Below, in pieces: positions 62,301 through 64,000 of a DNA stretch of 64,000 bases. Source of the stretch: Microbacterium sufflavum (lineage in GTDB: Bacteria; Actinomycetota; Actinomycetes; Actinomycetales; Microbacteriaceae). The translations under genes were made by a program, and so were the position numbers. Each line of letters starts with the position of its first letter. The stretch's first letter is position 1. The DNA lies in NCBI RefSeq assembly GCF_023101165.1, contig NZ_CP078076.1, positions 1,054,001-1,118,000 on the forward strand, given 5' to 3'. The notes under the pieces are model-generated. The model did not search any database. It had not been told where the DNA came from and saw nothing but the letters and a program-made list of their open reading frames with translations.

Positions 62301-62753
62301 ATGTTCGTGTCGATGGAAGTGATCACCATCCTGGGGTCGACGGTGACGATCATCGTCGCGATGGCAAGCGGCTTCGGCTGGCTCGTCACGCGGATGGATT
62401 CGCGGTTTGCGGCATCGGATGCGCGGATGGCTGAGCGGTTCGCGATGGTCGAGGGGCGGTTCTCGGGCATGGAAGAGCGGATGGATGCGCGGTTCGCGGC
62501 GTCGGATGCGCGGATGGATGCGCGGTTCGCGATGGTCGAGGGGCGGTTCTCGGGCATGGAAGAGCGGATGGATGCGCGGTTCGCGGCGTCGGATGCGCGG
62601 TTCGCGATGGTGGAGGAGCGATTCTCCGGCATGGACGCGCGCTTCGGGGCCCTAGAGGAACGGCTGACGGGGATCGAGCACGAGGTGACCGAGGTCAGGA
62701 TCGCGGTCGCCCGGCTGGAAGGGCCACCGCGACGGCTGATCTCCGTGCGCTGA
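62301..62753 (+). CDS. Membrane-anchored coiled-coil repeat protein
   Basis: 150 aa. An N-terminal hydrophobic helix (about 6-28, VITILGSTVTIIVAMASGFG) is followed by a long coiled coil. Repeating units are built of ARFAASDARMDAR and RFAMVEGRFSGMEERMD. GTGACA (62266-62271), 17 bases, GAGACT (62289-62294) put transcription start at the first ATG, supporting 62301 and a leaderless mRNA; GTG 62307 and ATG 62313 are alternatives. Function unknown; it could be a scaffold or a tether. Confidence 0.75.
   Translation: MFVSMEVITILGSTVTIIVAMASGFGWLVTRMDSRFAASDARMAERFAMVEGRFSGMEERMDARFAASDARMDARFAMVEGRFSGMEERMDARFAASDARFAMVEERFSGMDARFGALEERLTGIEHEVTEVRIAVARLEGPPRRLISVR
62441..62605 (+). repeat. 87-bp tandem repeat in the coiled-coil gene
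   Basis: The segment starting at 62441 is repeated nearly exactly from 62528, a period of 87 bp (29 codons: FAMVEGRFSGMEERMDARF and the following ten residues). A third, shorter and more diverged copy follows (FAMVEERFSGMDAR). Near identity of the DNA suggests recent duplication and probable length variation between strains. Confidence 0.85.
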
Positions 62754-62768
62754 CCGCGGCGAGCGGTG

Positions 62769-63464
62769 TCAGAACAGCCGGGGGATGCCCGACTCGATGC
62801 CCTTCATGTCGTCGTAGTCGAGCACCAGGCAGCGGATGCCGCGGTCTTCGGCGAGCACGCGGGCTTGCGGCTTGATCTCCTGCGCGGCGAAGACGCCCTG
62901 CACGGGGGAGAGGTGGGGGTCGCGGCCCAGCAGCTCCAGGTAGCGCGTCAGCTGCTCCACGCCGTCGATGTCGCCCCGGCGCTTGACCTCCACGGCGATC
63001 GCAGCGCCCTCCGCGTCACGCACCAGCAGGTCGACCGGACCGATGGCGGTCGGATACTCCCGGCGCACCAGGGTCGCGCCCTCGGCGATGAGCTCGACCT
63101 GCTCGGCCAGCAGGCGCTGCAGGTCGGCCTCGACGCCGTCCTTCTGCAGCCCGGGGTCGATGCCCAGTTCGTGCTGCGAGTCGTGGATGATCTCGTAGAT
63201 CTGCACGCGCAGCGCATCGCCCGTCTTCTTGTGCGTGACGCGCCACACCTCGACGACGCCGGCGGTCGCCTCCTCCTCGCCCGGGACCTCCGTGGCGAGG
63301 GAGCAGGGCGGGCTCATCCAGTTGAGGGGCTTGTAGCTTCCCCCATCGGAGTGCACGAGCAGGCTCCCGTCGCCCTTGTGCACGAGCAGGCGCGTGGCGA
63401 GCGGGAGATGGGCGTTGAGCCGGCCGGAGTAGTCCACCGAGCAGCGGGCGATGACGAGACGCAC
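62769..63464 (-). CDS. nucS: Mismatch-specific endonuclease NucS
   Basis: 231 aa. NucS/EndoMS performs mismatch repair in actinobacteria and archaea that lack MutS/MutL, cutting both strands at G-T and related mispairs. The N-terminal DNA-binding domain ([42 protein letters not shown]) and the nuclease core are present, with catalytic residues in GPVDLLVRD and [10 protein letters not shown] (D-ExK). The C-terminus [12 protein letters not shown] is also conserved. The start is GTG at 63464, six bases after TAGGCT (63471-63476), again leaderless-like. Confidence 0.95.
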   Translation of the reverse strand: MRLVIARCSVDYSGRLNAHLPLATRLLVHKGDGSLLVHSDGGSYKPLNWMSPPCSLATEVPGEEEATAGVVEVWRVTHKKTGDALRVQIYEIIHDSQHELGIDPGLQKDGVEADLQRLLAEQVELIAEGATLVRREYPTAIGPVDLLVRDAEGAAIAVEVKRRGDIDGVEQLTRYLELLGRDPHLSPVQGVFAAQEIKPQARVLAEDRGIRCLVLDYDDMKGIESGIPRLF

Positions 63465-63504
63465 CCGACGAGCCTACTTCGTCGCCGACGCTGCGCCGAC
63501 CGGC

Positions 63505-64000
63505 TCAGAGGATCGAGCCGAGCGCGTCGAACAGCCCGAGCTCGGTGGCGGCCGACCGCGCGATCAGGAACCCGATGACGCCGATGATCCATGCCGTGTT
63601 CTCGGCGCCCGTGCGCTCCATCCACGCCGCGAAGCGCTCCAGCGGGCGCTGCACGAGCGGCGCCGCCACGAGCCGCAGCACCAGGAGGACGAGGGCGGGC
63701 GCGATCATGAGCGCGCAATAGCCGACCAGCGCGAGCACGCGGAACGGGGTGTCGACACCCGCGTCGGCGAGCATCGCCATGGCCACGAGGTAGGGGAGCA
63801 TCGTGGCGACCTCGACGAGCCCCGCGGCGATCGCGACCGCCATCACCGCGAACCCTCGCGTGCGCGGGTCGAGCAGGCGTTCGCGCCACCGCAGGAGGCG
63901 TCCAGGGCGTGGGCGTGCGTGCCCCGTGGTCGCGGACTCGGGGCGTTCGAGAGCGGAACCCGTGGCGGCGACGGGCGAATCGGACGACGCGCCAATCCAT
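63505..64000 (-). CDS. GAP-family (Sap-like) membrane protein, 5' end outside window
   Basis: The frame is open to the window edge, so the N-terminus is missing; about 164 codons are visible. Four hydrophobic segments occur: VMAVAIAAGLVEVATMLPYLV, FRVLALVGYCALMIAPALVL, LVLRLVAAPL and TAWIIGVIGFLIARSAATEL. A charged loop (RERLLDPRTRG) precedes them. The pattern agrees with GAP/Sap-type proteins linked to export of lipid-like molecules in mycobacteria. An internal GTG/ATG at 63846 is not the start, because the similarity continues upstream of it. Confidence 0.75.
   Translation of the reverse strand, partial: WIGASSDSPVAATGSALERPESATTGHARPRPGRLLRWRERLLDPRTRGFAVMAVAIAAGLVEVATMLPYLVAMAMLADAGVDTPFRVLALVGYCALMIAPALVLLVLRLVAAPLVQRPLERFAAWMERTGAENTAWIIGVIGFLIARSAATELGLFDALGSIL

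Noticed and set aside
63314..64000. Minus-strand open frame of 228 codons overlapping nucS and the edge membrane protein.
   Set aside because: Arg-rich shadow frame; the hydrophobic frame at 63505-64000 and nucS explain the sequence.

Overview
The window is a high-GC chromosome segment around the replication origin of an actinobacterium. The gene order rsmG-jag-yidC-yidD-rnpA-rpmH / dnaA-dnaN-recF-dciA-gyrB-gyrA, the PknA/PknB-PbpA-RodA-PstP-FhaB-FhaA block ending in a tRNA-Leu gene, CrgA, a class E-type sortase and the mismatch endonuclease NucS all point to this phylum. The protein style suggests Microbacteriaceae, probably Microbacterium or a close relative; the genus is an inference.

Layout. 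1-2981 (minus) is the rsmG-to-rpmH run. 2982-5163 holds the divergent rpmH/dnaA promoters, dnaA, and an origin with several DnaA boxes between dnaA and dnaN. 5164-13266 (plus) is dnaN, recF, dciA, gyrB, gyrA and a DUF3566 membrane protein. 13.3-22 kb mixes a VIT-family transporter, a histidine kinase/response regulator/DUF4097 operon, a rhomboid protease, a cyclophilin and small housekeeping enzymes. A second cluster of DnaA boxes lies at 17.1 kb between convergent genes. 22.1-30.2 kb is one very large secreted repeat protein with an in-frame TAG that cuts off its last repeats and its LPTTG anchor. 30.3-41.7 kb carries tRNA-Ala and tRNA-Ile, crgA, a sortase, pabA and the Ser/Thr kinase and cell-wall elongation block, closed by tRNA-Leu. 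41.8-48.6 kb is an export/envelope region: MacB-type ABC protein, adaptor, lipoprotein, two small secreted I36-like proteins, and an ECF sigma/anti-sigma pair. 48.7-64 kb is accessory metabolism: a ChaA-type antiporter, a methyltransferase-like protein, a MarR/SDR pair, a GH3 glycosidase with a DgaE-like PLP enzyme, an alcohol dehydrogenase, a CYP152-type P450, an AroE-like protein, a cold-shock protein, a HAD phosphatase, NucS and a GAP-family membrane protein at the edge.

The first half makes and starts the replication and topology machinery. The middle block is the phosphorylation-controlled apparatus of lateral wall growth: two kinases, their phosphatase, two FHA readers, a transpeptidase and its SEDS glycosyltransferase. 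The surface protein and sortase next to it may be linked in function, but the TAG removes the sorting signal.

The least explained sequences are non-coding. A folded element with two hairpins carrying almost identical C-rich loops lies at 60742-60873, upstream of the cold-shock gene. A recurring -10 element sits exactly six bases before many start codons, which suggests widespread leaderless transcription. Palindromic operators overlap promoters at 52.3 and 53.1 kb. No insertion sequence, prophage or CRISPR array was seen.
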